A stretch of DNA of 64,000 nt, from positions 1,302,001 to 1,366,000 of the forward strand of contig NZ_CP029190.1 of NCBI RefSeq assembly GCF_008642295.1. Reading direction: 5' to 3'. Each line of letters begins with the position of its first letter. The stretch's first letter is position 1. Source of the DNA: Streptomyces venezuelae. GTDB lineage: Bacteria; Actinomycetota; Actinomycetes; Streptomycetales; Streptomycetaceae. This document shows, piece by piece, positions 7,741 through 16,365 of the stretch. The translations under genes and the position numbers were made by a program. The notes under the pieces were generated by a model that saw only the letters and a program-made list of their open reading frames with translations, ran no database searches and was not told where the DNA came from.

Positions 7741-8169
7741 CTAGACCACGTTCACCGGGACAAGGAGCGCGAAGGCCACTCCCATCTCGACCGCGTACCC
7801 GTACATCGAGGGGTGCGGGACGGGGGCGGCCATGATGACCATGCTCTGCTGGGTGGCAGCCGCCGCAATCCATTCGGTGGGGGCGCCGATGGTGCCCTGG
7901 TACCAGCCCTCGCAGGCGCCCGGGCCGCTGACCAGCAGGACGTCGTCATGGCGGCGGTATTCGGCGAGCCAGCCAGGAGCAGTCTGGGCCCAGCCGTCGT
8001 AGTCGGTGAAGTGGGCCCAGCCGCCGTCCCGGATGGCGCTGTCGAAGAGCCAGACGGGCTGTCCGTCGGGCGTGGTTTCGCTGCCCGACTGTTCCTCGGT
8101 GGTGAAGTGGACCATCGGCAGAGCGTCGGGCCCGTCGGCGGTGCTGGGCCAGGCGTACATGGTGATCAT
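7741..8169 (-). CDS. Hypothetical protein
   Basis: 142 residues that I do not recognise. It begins MITMYAWPSTADGPDALPMV, is rich in Trp (AWP, VWLF, GGWAHF, DGWAQ, PGWLAEY, CEGWYQG) and ends with a hydrophobic stretch VEMGVAFALLVPVNVV. There is no signal peptide and no clear catalytic motif. An AGGACAG ribosome site precedes ATG 8169; a second ATG at 8160 is less favoured. It follows the Nudix gene on the same strand, but a strong hairpin at the Nudix stop suggests separate transcription. The aromatic-rich compact sequence would fit an immunity or SUKH-like small protein, but that is a guess. Confidence 0.65.
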   Translation of the reverse strand: MITMYAWPSTADGPDALPMVHFTTEEQSGSETTPDGQPVWLFDSAIRDGGWAHFTDYDGWAQTAPGWLAEYRRHDDVLLVSGPGACEGWYQGTIGAPTEWIAAAATQQSMVIMAAPVPHPSMYGYAVEMGVAFALLVPVNVV

Positions 8170-8222
8170 GATCTGATTCTGTCCTGCTCGATGTAGGCGC
8201 TGTGTTACTGCGCTGTGTTGCT

Positions 8223-8242
8223 GCACCCCGTCAGCGGGGTGC
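8223..8242 (-). terminator. Hairpin terminator overlapping the Nudix stop codon
   Basis: Perfect 8-bp stem GCACCCCG/CGGGGTGC with loop TCAG. Read on the minus strand, the Nudix stop codon TGA lies within the loop. A compact GC stem at the end of a gene fits an intrinsic-type terminator without a U-run. Confidence 0.65.
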
Positions 8243-8728
8243 CGGGCTGCCGTTCTCCAGTTCCGCGGTGCCCTCGCCCGACTCCAGGACCCGGTAGGCC
8301 TCTTGGATGCGGCGGCCGAGCGATCCGGGGAGGTGGGCGGTGAGTTCGGCGGGCTCGACGAGCTTCCAGGAGAGGAGTTCCTCCTCCTGGAGCTTGATGG
8401 AGCCGAGCTGTTCCCCGTCGAGTACGCCGCCGTCGTAGACGTACGCGACCAGCGGCGGACGGGCGGTGCCCAGCACCCAGTCGACGGCGAGCAGACGGCC
8501 GAGCGGGAGGTCCAGGCCGATTTCCTCGGCGCTCTCGCGGCGGGCCGCGGTGCGCGGGGACTCACCCCGGTCGGATTCGATGGTGCCGCCGGGAAGGGCC
8601 CAGCCCTCGCGGTAGTTGGGTTCCACGAGCAGGACCCGCCCCTCGGCGTCGCGGAAGAGCGCGGCGGCGCCGGCCAGCACCCGGGGCAGGCTCGCGATGT
8701 AGGCGGCGTAGTCGTCTGTGGTGGTCAC
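8231..8728 (-). CDS. Nudix hydrolase
   Basis: 165 residues hydrolysing a nucleoside diphosphate linked to some other moiety; substrate unknown. The Nudix helix is GGTIESDRGESPRTAARRES followed by AEEIGL. All catalytic Glu/Arg residues are present, but there are two extra residues between the first glycine and the first conserved Glu relative to the classic GX5E spacing, a variation seen in other actinobacterial members. The preceding strand WALPGG is typical. The start is GTG 8728 with an AGGGTGG site upstream. It is the first gene leftward after the BCCT transporter end (41 bp) and ends in a hairpin. Confidence 0.88.
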   Translation of the reverse strand: MTTTDDYAAYIASLPRVLAGAAALFRDAEGRVLLVEPNYREGWALPGGTIESDRGESPRTAARRESAEEIGLDLPLGRLLAVDWVLGTARPPLVAYVYDGGVLDGEQLGSIKLQEEELLSWKLVEPAELTAHLPGSLGRRIQEAYRVLESGEGTAELENGSPAPR

Positions 8729-8769
8729 GCCGCCACCCTACCGAGCCGCGCCAGGCCCGTTCAGGGGGG

Positions 8770-10470
8770 TCAGAACGGGCCGTCCTCAGGATCGTGGCTG
8801 CGGGATTCGGCGGCGCGGCGGAGCCGGAAGTGGCGGCCCGGGGCCTGTTCGGTGAGGGCGTCGCCGACCATGGCGCGGACGGCGTCCCGCATACCGTGCA
8901 GGGCGTGGTGCCGGGCGGGGCCGGCCCCGGGGTCGGTGCGGAGTTCCTTCACCAGCGCCCAGCAGACGAGCAGCATCACGATCACAAAGGGCAGTGCGAC
9001 CAGGATGGTGGCGGTCTGGAGGGATTTGAGGCCGCCGGCGACCAGCAGGACTGCGGCCACGGCGGCCATCAGCACGCCCCAGGTGACCACCAGCCAGGTG
9101 GGCGGGTGCAGGGAGCCGCGGCTGGTGAGCGAGCCCATGACGAGGGAGGCGGAGTCCGCGCTCGTCACGAAGTAGGTCATGACCAGCAGCATGGCCACAT
9201 ACGAGGTGACGGTGCCCAGCGGCAGGGCGTCGAGCATGGCGAAGAGGGAGGCCTCGGCACCGTCCTTGATCTTGACGGTGAGGTCGGCGACGCCGGTGGA
9301 GTCCAGGCGGATGGCGGTGCCGCCCATCACGCAGAACCAGACCACGGTGGCGCCGGACGGGACGAGGAGGACGCCGATGAGGAATTCGCGGATGGTGCGG
9401 CCGTGCGAGATGCGGGCGATGAAGGTGCCGACGAAGGGCGCCCAGGAGAGCCACCAGGCCCAGTAGAAGATGGTCCACGCGCCCAGCCAGGCGCTGTCGG
9501 TGAAGGCGCCGGTACGGGTGGCCATGGGCAGGAGTTCGTGCAGGTAGCTGCCGATGCTCGCGGGGACCACATCGAGGATGTAGACGGTGGGACCGAGCAG
9601 GAAGACGAAGGTCATCAGCGAGGCGGCCAGCACGACGTTGACGGTGCTGAGCCATTTGACGCCCTTGTGCAGGCCGGAGAAGGCGGAGAGCACGAAGGCG
9701 GCGGAGAGCGAGCCGATGATGATCAGTTCGAGGGCGGTGGAGTCCTCGATCCCGGTGGTGATGTGGAGGCCCTCGGCGACCTGGAGGGCGCCGAGTCCGA
9801 GGCTGGTCGCGGTTCCGAAGACGGTGGCGAAGACGGCGAGCAGGTCGATGGCCTGGCCGGGCCGGCCGTCGGCGCGGCGTTGGCCGATGAGGGGGACGAA
9901 GGCGGAGCTGAGCCGGTTGCCGCGGCCCTTGCGGAAGGTGGCGTAGGCGAGGGCGAGGCCGGCGATGCCGTAGATCGCCCAGGGGGTGAGGGTCCAGTGG
10001 AAGAAGGAGTAGTCGAGGGCCGCCTGGGCGGCGTCGCCGCTCTGCGGGGCGGCGCCGGAGGCGGGCGGCGGATGCAGGTAGTGGGTGAGGGGTTCGCCGA
10101 CGCCGTAGAACATGAGGCCGATGCCCATGCCCGCGCTGAACATCATCGCGATCCACGCGAGGTTGGTGAACTCGGGTTCGGAGTCGTCGGCGCCGAGCCT
10201 GATCCGGCCGAAACGGCTGATCGCCAGGACCACGCACATGACGAGGAAGACGTCCGCGGCGATCACGAACAGCCAGGCGAAATTGGCCAGGACCCAGGCC
10301 AGGGCGGAGCTCGAGGCGCTGTCGAAGGAGTCCTTGGCGAGGGCTGCCCAGGCGACCACGGCCAGTACGGCGATCACTCCTACGGTGACCACCGTGCGGT
10401 CGGGGGCGGCGCCCCCGGGGGCGTCCGCCGGGCGGTCCGGGCGTGGCTGTTCCAGTGGATCCGTACTCAT
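8770..10470 (-). CDS. BCCT-family betaine/carnitine/choline-type transporter
   Basis: 566-residue membrane carrier of the betaine-choline-carnitine family, importing quaternary ammonium osmoprotectants with Na+ or H+. About twelve TM helices are visible, starting TVVTVGVIAVLAVVAWAALA. Family hallmarks are the glycine stretch FSAGMGIGLMFYGVGEP in TM3 and the tryptophan-rich TM8 WAWWLSWAPFVGTFIARISH. The short charged C-terminal tail (residues about 525-566, ending HDPEDGPF) is of the osmosensing type, but shorter than in BetP. ATG 10470 is preceded by a GTGGGG ribosome site inside a small inverted repeat (CCCCA-cta-TGGGG, 10475-10487), which could pair and occlude it. Confidence 0.93.
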   Translation of the reverse strand: MSTDPLEQPRPDRPADAPGGAAPDRTVVTVGVIAVLAVVAWAALAKDSFDSASSSALAWVLANFAWLFVIAADVFLVMCVVLAISRFGRIRLGADDSEPEFTNLAWIAMMFSAGMGIGLMFYGVGEPLTHYLHPPPASGAAPQSGDAAQAALDYSFFHWTLTPWAIYGIAGLALAYATFRKGRGNRLSSAFVPLIGQRRADGRPGQAIDLLAVFATVFGTATSLGLGALQVAEGLHITTGIEDSTALELIIIGSLSAAFVLSAFSGLHKGVKWLSTVNVVLAASLMTFVFLLGPTVYILDVVPASIGSYLHELLPMATRTGAFTDSAWLGAWTIFYWAWWLSWAPFVGTFIARISHGRTIREFLIGVLLVPSGATVVWFCVMGGTAIRLDSTGVADLTVKIKDGAEASLFAMLDALPLGTVTSYVAMLLVMTYFVTSADSASLVMGSLTSRGSLHPPTWLVVTWGVLMAAVAAVLLVAGGLKSLQTATILVALPFVIVMLLVCWALVKELRTDPGAGPARHHALHGMRDAVRAMVGDALTEQAPGRHFRLRRAAESRSHDPEDGPF

Positions 10471-10624
10471 GTGGCCCCACTATGGGGAGGAAAATCACCT
10501 TTTAGCGGTATGGCGCGCCGGGTGCAGGCGCGGCGTGATCCAGGACACCCATGGGCATAGGAGGATCCTCCGGATAGGCTCGGGGTGGCGCGACTGCACG
10601 TTCGATAGCAAGGGATCAAGCAAG

Positions 10625-11773
10625 GTGGCGGACGGAGCAGTAACTGAGGCCGCGCGCGTTCTCATCGCCGCGGACAAATTCAAGGGCTCGCTCACGGCCG
10701 TACAGGTCGCGGAGCGGGTGACGGCGGGCCTTCGCAAGGCCGTACCGGGCGTGGAGGTCGAGACCCTCCCCGTCGCGGACGGCGGCGACGGTACCGTGGC
10801 GGCTGCTGTGGCGGCCGGTTTCGAACGCCGGGAGGTACGGGTCACCGGGCCCCTCGGTGAGCAGGTCACGGCGGCTTTCGCGCTGCGCGACGGTACCGCG
10901 GTGGTCGAGATGGCGGAGGCCTCCGGGCTGCAGCTGCTGCCGGCCGGCGTTTTCGCGCCGCTGACGGCGACCACGTACGGCTCGGGTGAGGTACTGAAGG
11001 CCGCGCTGGACGCGGGTGCGCGCTCGATCGTCTTCGGGGTGGGCGGCAGCGCCACCACCGACGGCGGTGCGGGCATGCTGGCCGCACTCGGCGCGGTGTT
11101 CCTGGACGCCGAAGGGGAGCCGGTCGGTCCGGGCGGTGGCGCGCTGGCGTCGCTGGCCTCGGCGGACCTGTCGGGCATCGACCCGCGCTTCGCGGAGGTC
11201 GATTTCGTCCTCGCGAGCGATGTGGACAACCCGCTGACCGGCCCGAAGGGCGCGCCGGCGGTGTACGGGCCGCAGAAGGGGGCCACCCCGGAGGACGTGG
11301 CGACGCTGGATGCGGCGCTGGCGCACTTCGCGCAGGTCCTGGAGAAGGCGATCGGGCCGAAGGCCGCGGAGCTGGCGGCCTCCCCGGGCGCGGGCGGCGC
11401 GGGCGGTATCGGCTATGGCGCCCTGCTGCTCGGTGCGAGCTTCCGGCCCGGTATCGAGCTGATGCTGGAGGTGCTGGGCTTCGCCCCGGCCCTGGAGCGC
11501 GCCACCCTGGTGATCACGGGTGAGGGCTCCCTGGACGAGCAGACCCTGCACGGCAAGGCGCCGGCGGGCGTGGCCGCGGCTGCACGGGCGGCGGGCAAGC
11601 CGGTGGTGGCGGTGTGCGGTCGGCTGCTGCTGGAGCAGGAGGCGCTGCAGGCGGCGGGTATCCGCCGCGCCTATCCGCTGACCGAGGTCGAGCCGGACAC
11701 CGCGAAGTGCATCGCGAACGCGGGTCCGCTGCTGGAGCAGGTCGCGGCGAACATCGCGGCCGACGTGCTCTGA
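10625..11773 (+). CDS. Glycerate kinase (GlxK/GarK type)
   Basis: 382-residue cytoplasmic enzyme phosphorylating D-glycerate, linking glyoxylate or glycerate catabolism to glycolysis. It shows the whole type-1 pattern: IAADKFKGSLTAVQVAERV at the N-terminus, PVADGGDGTVAAAVAAGF, the long glycine loop FGVGGSATTDGGAGMLAALG, DVDNPLTGPKGAPAVYGPQKG, and near the end VITGEGSLDEQTLHGKAP. Length is normal. GTG 10625 is used, with AAGGG upstream; upstream in-frame sequence lacks family similarity. It stands alone, divergent from the BCCT gene, and is ended by a strong bidirectional terminator. Glyoxylate from the allantoin genes at 55-58 kb is one possible source of substrate. Confidence 0.93.
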   Translation: MADGAVTEAARVLIAADKFKGSLTAVQVAERVTAGLRKAVPGVEVETLPVADGGDGTVAAAVAAGFERREVRVTGPLGEQVTAAFALRDGTAVVEMAEASGLQLLPAGVFAPLTATTYGSGEVLKAALDAGARSIVFGVGGSATTDGGAGMLAALGAVFLDAEGEPVGPGGGALASLASADLSGIDPRFAEVDFVLASDVDNPLTGPKGAPAVYGPQKGATPEDVATLDAALAHFAQVLEKAIGPKAAELAASPGAGGAGGIGYGALLLGASFRPGIELMLEVLGFAPALERATLVITGEGSLDEQTLHGKAPAGVAAAARAAGKPVVAVCGRLLLEQEALQAAGIRRAYPLTEVEPDTAKCIANAGPLLEQVAANIAADVL

Positions 11774-11842
11774 CCGTACGCAGTAAGCCGTACGCCATAC
11801 GCCGCACCCAGTACGCGTTGCGGCAGGCGCCGCGGACGAAAG

Positions 11843-11882
11843 AGGCCCCTGGCCCCGGGATGCTTCCCGGGGCCAGGGGCCT
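11843..11882. terminator. Strong bidirectional terminator between convergent genes
   Basis: A perfect 18-bp stem (11843-11860 with 11865-11882) has loop TGCT. Followed by TT on the plus strand and preceded by AA, giving short U-runs in both directions. It separates glycerate kinase from the convergent macro-domain gene. Confidence 0.92.
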
Positions 11883-11892
11883 TTCCGGATCG

Positions 11893-12411
11893 CTACGGGG
11901 CGTGGAGCTGCTCGGCGAAGGCCGCGTAGGCACGGTCGTCGAAGAGGACGAACCGGACCTCTTCCACGGGGGCCAGGGCCGCCGTGCGGGCGGTCTCCAC
12001 CGCGATACGGGCGCCGTCGTCCATCGGCCAGCCGTAGATTCCGGTGGAGATGGCCGGGAAGGCCACCGTACGGGCGCCCAGCTCGGCGGCGATCCGCAGC
12101 GACTCGCGGTAGCAGGAGGCCAGCAGCGCCGAGCGGTCCTCCTCGCGCGACCAGACCGGGCCGACCGTATGGATCACATGCTCGGCGGAGAGCCGGCCGG
12201 CGGTGGTGGCGACGGCCTGGCCGGTGGCGAGGCCCTTGCCGTAGTGGGAGGCGCGCAGGGCCCGGCAGGCGGCCAGGATCTCGGGGCCGCCGCGGCGGTG
12301 GATGGCGCCGTCGACCCCTCCGCCGCCGAGGAGGGAGGAGTTGGCGGCGTTGACGATCGCGTCGGCCGTCTCGGCCGTGATGTCGCCCTGGACCAGGGTG
12401 ATGCGCACCAT
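11893..12411 (-). CDS. Macro-domain O-acetyl-ADP-ribose deacetylase-like protein
   Basis: 172 residues forming a single MacroD-type macro domain, which binds ADP-ribose and typically removes acetyl groups from O-acetyl-ADP-ribose or mono-ADP-ribose from proteins. Diagnostic segments are VQGDITAETADAIVNAANSS, the loop LLGGGGVDGAIHRRGG and FPAISTGIYGWPMDDGARI. The catalytic Asn/Asp/GGVD region is intact. ATG 12411 lies just five bases after the stop of the FAD oxidoreductase, so the two are one operon (oxidoreductase first). The strong terminator at 11843-11882 ends the transcript. Coupling of an ADP-ribose hydrolase to a desaturase-like flavoprotein is not obvious biochemically. Confidence 0.93.
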   Translation of the reverse strand: MVRITLVQGDITAETADAIVNAANSSLLGGGGVDGAIHRRGGPEILAACRALRASHYGKGLATGQAVATTAGRLSAEHVIHTVGPVWSREEDRSALLASCYRESLRIAAELGARTVAFPAISTGIYGWPMDDGARIAVETARTAALAPVEEVRFVLFDDRAYAAFAEQLHAP

Positions 12412-12416
12412 CGGGA

Positions 12417-13838
12417 TCAGCGGGCCCTTCTGAGGTGGCGCCAGACCGCCTTCGCCGCGTTGTGCCCGGACATGCCGTGGACGCCGGGGCCGGGTGGGGT
12501 GGCCGAGGAGCAGAGGTACACGGCCGGGTGGGCCGTGGTGTAGGGGAACAGGGAGAGTTTGGGGCGGAGCAGGAGCTGGAGGCCGGAGGCCGCGCCGCAG
12601 GCGATGTCGCCGCCGATGTAGTTGGGGTTGCGGGCGGCGAGCTGGGGCGGGCCGGCCGTGGCGCGGGCGAGGACCAGGTCGCGGAATCCGGGGGCGAAGC
12701 GCTCCAGCTGCCGTTCGACGGCGTCGGTGAGGTCGCCGTCCCAGCCGTGCGGGACATGGCCGTAGGCCCAGAAGACGTGCTTGCCCTCGGGGGCCCGGGT
12801 GGAGTCGACCAGGCTGGGCTGGGCGGTGATCAGGAACGGGGCGCGGGGGGCGCGGCCGGAGGTGGCGAGTTGCAGGGCGGCGTCGATGTCGCGGGTGCGG
12901 GGGCCGATCTGGACGGTGCCGGCGCGGCGGGCGGCTTCGGCGGTCCACGGGACCGGGCCGGACAGCGCGTAGTCGATCTTGAAGGCGGCTGCGCCGTAGC
13001 GGTAGCCGTCGTAGGCGTGTCCCAGGCCGGCGATCCGGGCCAGTGCGGTGGGCGAGGTGTCGAAGACGTAGGCGCGGGCCGGGGGGAGATCGTCGAGGCG
13101 TTTGACCTCGAAGCCGGTGTGTACGGTGCCGCCGAGCTCGCGGAGGTACCCGGCGAGGGCGTCGGGGATCGCCTGGGAGCCGCCGCGCGGCATCGGCCAG
13201 CCGTTGGCGTGCGCGGCCAGGGCGAAGACCAGGCCGACCGCGCCGGTGGCGATCCCGCCGAGCGGGGCGATGACGTGCGCGACCAGGCCGGCGAACAGGG
13301 CCCGGGCCCGCTCGTCGTGGAAGCGGCTCAGCAGCCAGGTGGCGGGCGGCAGCCCGGCGAGGCCGAACCGGGCCAGGGTCACCGGGTCCCGGGGCAGCGC
13401 GGTGGACGGCAGGGACATGAAGTCCCGGGCGAGGGTGTCCCAGCGGCCGAGGAAGGGGTTGACCAGGCGCCGGTAGGTTCCGGCGTCGCGCGGCCCGAGG
13501 GAGGCGGCGGTCTCGGCCACCGAGCGGGACAGCACGGCGGCCGTCCCGTCGTCGAAGGGGTGGGCCATGGGCAGGGGGGCGTGCAGCCACTCCAGGCCGT
13601 GGCGGGCGAGCGGCATCGTGGCGAAGACGGGGGAGCCGGCGGCCAGCGGGTGCACCGCCGAACAGGGGTCGTGCCGGAAGCCGGGCAGGGTCAGCTCCTC
13701 GGTTCTGGCCCCGCCGCCGATGGTGTCCGCCGCTTCGAACACGGCGACCGAGAATCCGCGCCGGGCGAGTTCGACGGCGGCCGTCAGCCCGTTGGGCCCC
13801 GCCCCCACGACGACCGCGTCGAGAATCGACGGCACCAT
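12417..13838 (-). CDS. FAD-dependent phytoene desaturase-like oxidoreductase (PYROXD2-like)
   Basis: 473 residues. The N-terminal dinucleotide-binding motif [20 protein letters not shown] and the following [20 protein letters not shown] are characteristic of the CrtI/PYROXD2 flavoprotein family. The C-terminal close [20 protein letters not shown] is the FAD pyrophosphate-contact segment (GxGVHGxxG). No crt partners (phytoene synthase, cyclase) are nearby, so carotenoid synthesis is not supported; PYROXD2-like proteins of unknown substrate are a better guess. ATG 13838 has a clear AAGGAG site. It is first in a two-gene unit with the macro-domain protein. Confidence 0.85.
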   Translation of the reverse strand: MVPSILDAVVVGAGPNGLTAAVELARRGFSVAVFEAADTIGGGARTEELTLPGFRHDPCSAVHPLAAGSPVFATMPLARHGLEWLHAPLPMAHPFDDGTAAVLSRSVAETAASLGPRDAGTYRRLVNPFLGRWDTLARDFMSLPSTALPRDPVTLARFGLAGLPPATWLLSRFHDERARALFAGLVAHVIAPLGGIATGAVGLVFALAAHANGWPMPRGGSQAIPDALAGYLRELGGTVHTGFEVKRLDDLPPARAYVFDTSPTALARIAGLGHAYDGYRYGAAAFKIDYALSGPVPWTAEAARRAGTVQIGPRTRDIDAALQLATSGRAPRAPFLITAQPSLVDSTRAPEGKHVFWAYGHVPHGWDGDLTDAVERQLERFAPGFRDLVLARATAGPPQLAARNPNYIGGDIACGAASGLQLLLRPKLSLFPYTTAHPAVYLCSSATPPGPGVHGMSGHNAAKAVWRHLRRAR

Positions 13839-13926
13839 GCGACTCCTTCGTCCGGTTCGTCCAGCTGTCCTTCGTCTGCCTGCGGCACTGGCTGCACGGC
13901 TGCACTGGCCCTGGAGGGCCAGCGTA

Positions 13927-14763
13927 TTACCGGTCGCCGCGGAGCAGACCCCTGATCCGCGCCACGGTGGGCTCGTCTCGGGCGACGACGAACGGCAGGG
14001 CGTTGTCCCGGTCGATGCGGAACGGCTCGTCCGCCACCGTGCTCTGGGCTCCGCCCGCCTCGGCCACGAGCAGCAGACCGGCCGCGTGGTCCCAGGCCGA
14101 GGGCCAGTTGAAGGCGAGGGCGTCCATTTCGCCGCGGGCCACCTTCAGGTACTCCAGGCCGGCCGATCCGCAGGGCCGGGGGGCGACACCGGGGACATCC
14201 AGCCGGGCCAGGATTCTTTTGTCATGTTCGCTGGTGTAGAGCGGGTGCGCGGTGGCCACCCGCAGCTCGGCGCCGGGCTCCGGGGAGCCGCTGCGGATGG
14301 TCTCGCCGTCGACCTGGGCACCCTGGCCGCGGACGGCGGTGGCGAGGGTCTCCAGGGCGGGGGCGTAGGTCCAGGAGGCGTGGATCTCGCCGTGCAGGGC
14401 CAGGGCGACGAGGGTGCAGAAGGCGGCTTCGCCGTTGACGAACTGCCGGGTGCCGTCGACCGGGTCGACGATCCAGACGGGCGCGTCGCCGCGGAGCGCC
14501 CCGTACACGGTGGGGTCGGCGTGCACGGCCTCCTCGCCGACCACCACCGAGCCGGGCAGCAGCTTGGTGAGGGAGGCGGTGAGGTGCTCCTCGGCCATCC
14601 GGTCGGCGACCGTCACCAGGTCGTGCGGGCCGCTCTTCTGGTCGACCTCGTGCTCGGCGAGCTGCCGGAACCTCGGCATGATCTCGACTGCTGCGGCCTT
14701 GCGGACGGCCTCTTCGACATCGGGGAGGCGGCGTGCCAGAAACTCATCGATCATGCGGTCCAT
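13927..14763 (-). CDS. Inositol monophosphatase family protein
   Basis: 278-residue Mg-dependent phosphatase of the IMPase/CysQ/HisN group. The metal and substrate motifs are present: [24 protein letters not shown] (GEE), [18 protein letters not shown] and, near the end, [19 protein letters not shown]. Substrate could be inositol phosphate, histidinol phosphate or PAP; actinobacteria use this fold for HisN as well. The start is uncertain: ATG 14763 and ATG 14754 both lack a good ribosome site, and a TTG at 14784 has GGTGGGGA immediately beside it, too close to be useful. The gene is single, separated from the CrtI-like gene by 88 bp. Confidence 0.88.
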   Translation of the reverse strand: MDRMIDEFLARRLPDVEEAVRKAAAVEIMPRFRQLAEHEVDQKSGPHDLVTVADRMAEEHLTASLTKLLPGSVVVGEEAVHADPTVYGALRGDAPVWIVDPVDGTRQFVNGEAAFCTLVALALHGEIHASWTYAPALETLATAVRGQGAQVDGETIRSGSPEPGAELRVATAHPLYTSEHDKRILARLDVPGVAPRPCGSAGLEYLKVARGEMDALAFNWPSAWDHAAGLLLVAEAGGAQSTVADEPFRIDRDNALPFVVARDEPTVARIRGLLRGDR

Positions 14764-14876
14764 CAGACCACGCCGGGCCGACAATCCCCACCGGTATGGG
14801 TGACGGCCGGATGAACCCCGCCAACCTGCCCGGATGACCGAACGGCCCCGCCGGTCCGCCGACCGGGTCCGCGCCC

Positions 14877-14935
14877 GCCCGTCACGGACGGGAATCGAAC
14901 GCCTGTCAGACAGAGTTCCACCAACCGGTACGGGC
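14877..14935 (-). other. tRNA-like relic in the gap upstream of the phosphatase gene
   Basis: On the minus strand, this 59-base stretch starts GCCCGTA and ends ACGGGC, which can pair as an acceptor-like stem, and it contains GTTCGATTCCCGTC, strongly reminiscent of a T-arm. The D and anticodon arms do not fold properly and two T-stem pairs mismatch, so it is not a functional tRNA. The rest of the 345-bp gap 14764-15108 contains nothing else I can support beyond the terminator of the gene to its right. Confidence 0.3.
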
Positions 14936-15108
14936 GTCTCCCGGTTCGTGTGGGGACCTCATGAGGGAACCTGCCGGATTTCAACTGGCGTTGATTCACG
15001 TCAAACCATGGTTGATAACCGGGCGTTGAGCCGCTACGGTCCTCGGGAAGGCCATGGCATGGCGCACACGTCGGTGGCTGACGCGGTAGCCCGAACGGCC
15101 GCCGGCCG

Positions 15109-16365
15109 TCAGGTCCCGCCGGTGAGGGCACGCCCACGGGGGTGGAGTGCCCTCACCGGCGCCGGCGCGAGCGCCCGGGAGATCGACACCAGGAGATCGC
15201 GGTCCGCCGCCTCCGCGGCACGCACCGCGGCCACCGCGAGGGCGCCCTGCTCCGTCGACTCCGCCGCCGGTGGCGAGGTACGGGCCCGCGCCTCCGCCGC
15301 CGCCGTGAACATGGCGGCGAGGCCGGCGGCCACCGCCTCGCGCTCCGCGACCCCGCCCTCCTTCGCCTGCCGGTAGCCCGCCTCACGCGCCTCGTCGGTG
15401 CAGTGGACGCACAGCGAGAGCATCCAGTCGTGGATGGTGGTCATCCGGTAGAGGAGGGCCTGCTCGGGTCCGGCGTACCACGGCGGGGGGAGGAACATCC
15501 TGCTGCCGGGGGTCAGCCCGGACCGGGTGACCAGACGCCACAGGGGCCGCAGGGCCCTGATGCCGAGCAGGGGGTGCCACACCCGGTCGATCAGCGCGGG
15601 CCCGTACGCCGGTACGAGGAGCCCGACCCCGATCATCATCCCGCTGGCCGACATGAAGGGCGACAGGCTGTTGTTGAGCACGTCCCAGTCCCGGCCGGCC
15701 CAACGGGCGGCGATGGCGGTCAGCTTGAACAAGCCGAAGACGATGTTGGCCAGGGCGGCGACCACCAGCACGAGCAGCCCGATCTGCAGGGGCCGGTCGA
15801 CCGAGGTCTTGGTCTCCTGCCGCGCCGTCCGCCTTCCGACGTCGAGAAGCCAGCTCCAGCAGACGACGGTGGTGGCCACCCCGGCCGCGATGTACCCGAG
15901 CAGATAGAGCACCAGCATTTCGCTGATGAACGGGGTGGCGGCGTAGTACGTGTCGAAGTCCCGCGGACGCTCCACCGGGACATCGCCCAGCGCGAACAGC
16001 CCCACCAGGGCGGCGATCACCACGCAGCAGCCGGTCTTCCACACCCGTACGCGTCGGCGCGTACGGGGACAGTCCGCCGACTCCGCCCGCCAGTAGTCCA
16101 GCAGCACCAGGGACGCACACGCATAGGCGGTCATGATGCAGTGGACGAGGAGGGCCGAGAGGTTGCTGATGCCGGTGAGCCGGTTGACGGCGGTGACGGT
16201 CGGCGGGGAGGAGAGGATGAAGCCTGCGCAGGGCAGGAGCAGCAGGGCGTTCACCGTACGGACCGTCGCGCTGCGCCACCCGCGCACCAGGGCCGGCAGC
16301 TTCGCCAGCAGGGCCGCGCCCAGGACGGCGGCGGGCACGTAGTAGTCGGCGCCTTCGTGTATCAC
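15109..16365 (-). CDS. MAB_1171c-type seven-TM membrane protein
   Basis: 418 residues. The N-terminal 230 hold about seven hydrophobic segments: VPAAVLGAALLAKLPALV, NALLLLPCAGFILSS, LLVHCIMTAYACASLVLL, CCVVIAALVGLFALG, MLVLYLLGYIAAGVATTVV, IGLLVLVVAALANIVFGLF and a glycine-rich seventh near 270. The remaining 150 are soluble (ALRPLWRLVTRSGLTPG then an alanine-rich helical tail). It resembles the putative transporter family MAB_1171c with a C-terminal DUF6545-like domain; transport is not shown. The GTG start overlaps the peptidase stop (GTGA), so it is translationally coupled. Third gene of the XRE-peptidase-membrane cassette. A receptor or sensor role is as plausible as transport. Confidence 0.8.
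   Translation of the reverse strand: MIHEGADYYVPAAVLGAALLAKLPALVRGWRSATVRTVNALLLLPCAGFILSSPPTVTAVNRLTGISNLSALLVHCIMTAYACASLVLLDYWRAESADCPRTRRRVRVWKTGCCVVIAALVGLFALGDVPVERPRDFDTYYAATPFISEMLVLYLLGYIAAGVATTVVCWSWLLDVGRRTARQETKTSVDRPLQIGLLVLVVAALANIVFGLFKLTAIAARWAGRDWDVLNNSLSPFMSASGMMIGVGLLVPAYGPALIDRVWHPLLGIRALRPLWRLVTRSGLTPGSRMFLPPPWYAGPEQALLYRMTTIHDWMLSLCVHCTDEAREAGYRQAKEGGVAEREAVAAGLAAMFTAAAEARARTSPPAAESTEQGALAVAAVRAAEAADRDLLVSISRALAPAPVRALHPRGRALTGGT
15118..15160 (-). terminator. Hairpin at the 3' end of the MAB_1171c-type gene
   Basis: Perfect 13-bp stem (15118-15130 with 15148-15160) and 17-base loop, lying inside the last codons of the membrane-protein gene rather than after it. It is likely the terminator of the three-gene cassette. 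Confidence 0.6.

Noticed and set aside
12417..13838. Carotenoid biosynthesis gene crtI
   Set aside because: There is no phytoene synthase or other crt gene nearby, and the family also contains PYROXD2-like enzymes.
14764..14784. TTG start for the inositol-phosphatase gene at 14784
   Set aside because: The GGTGGGGA next to it would leave no spacing to the start, and the domain starts later; ATG 14763 is preferred.
14877..14935. Functional tRNA gene
   Set aside because: D and anticodon arms do not form and two T-stem pairs are mismatched.
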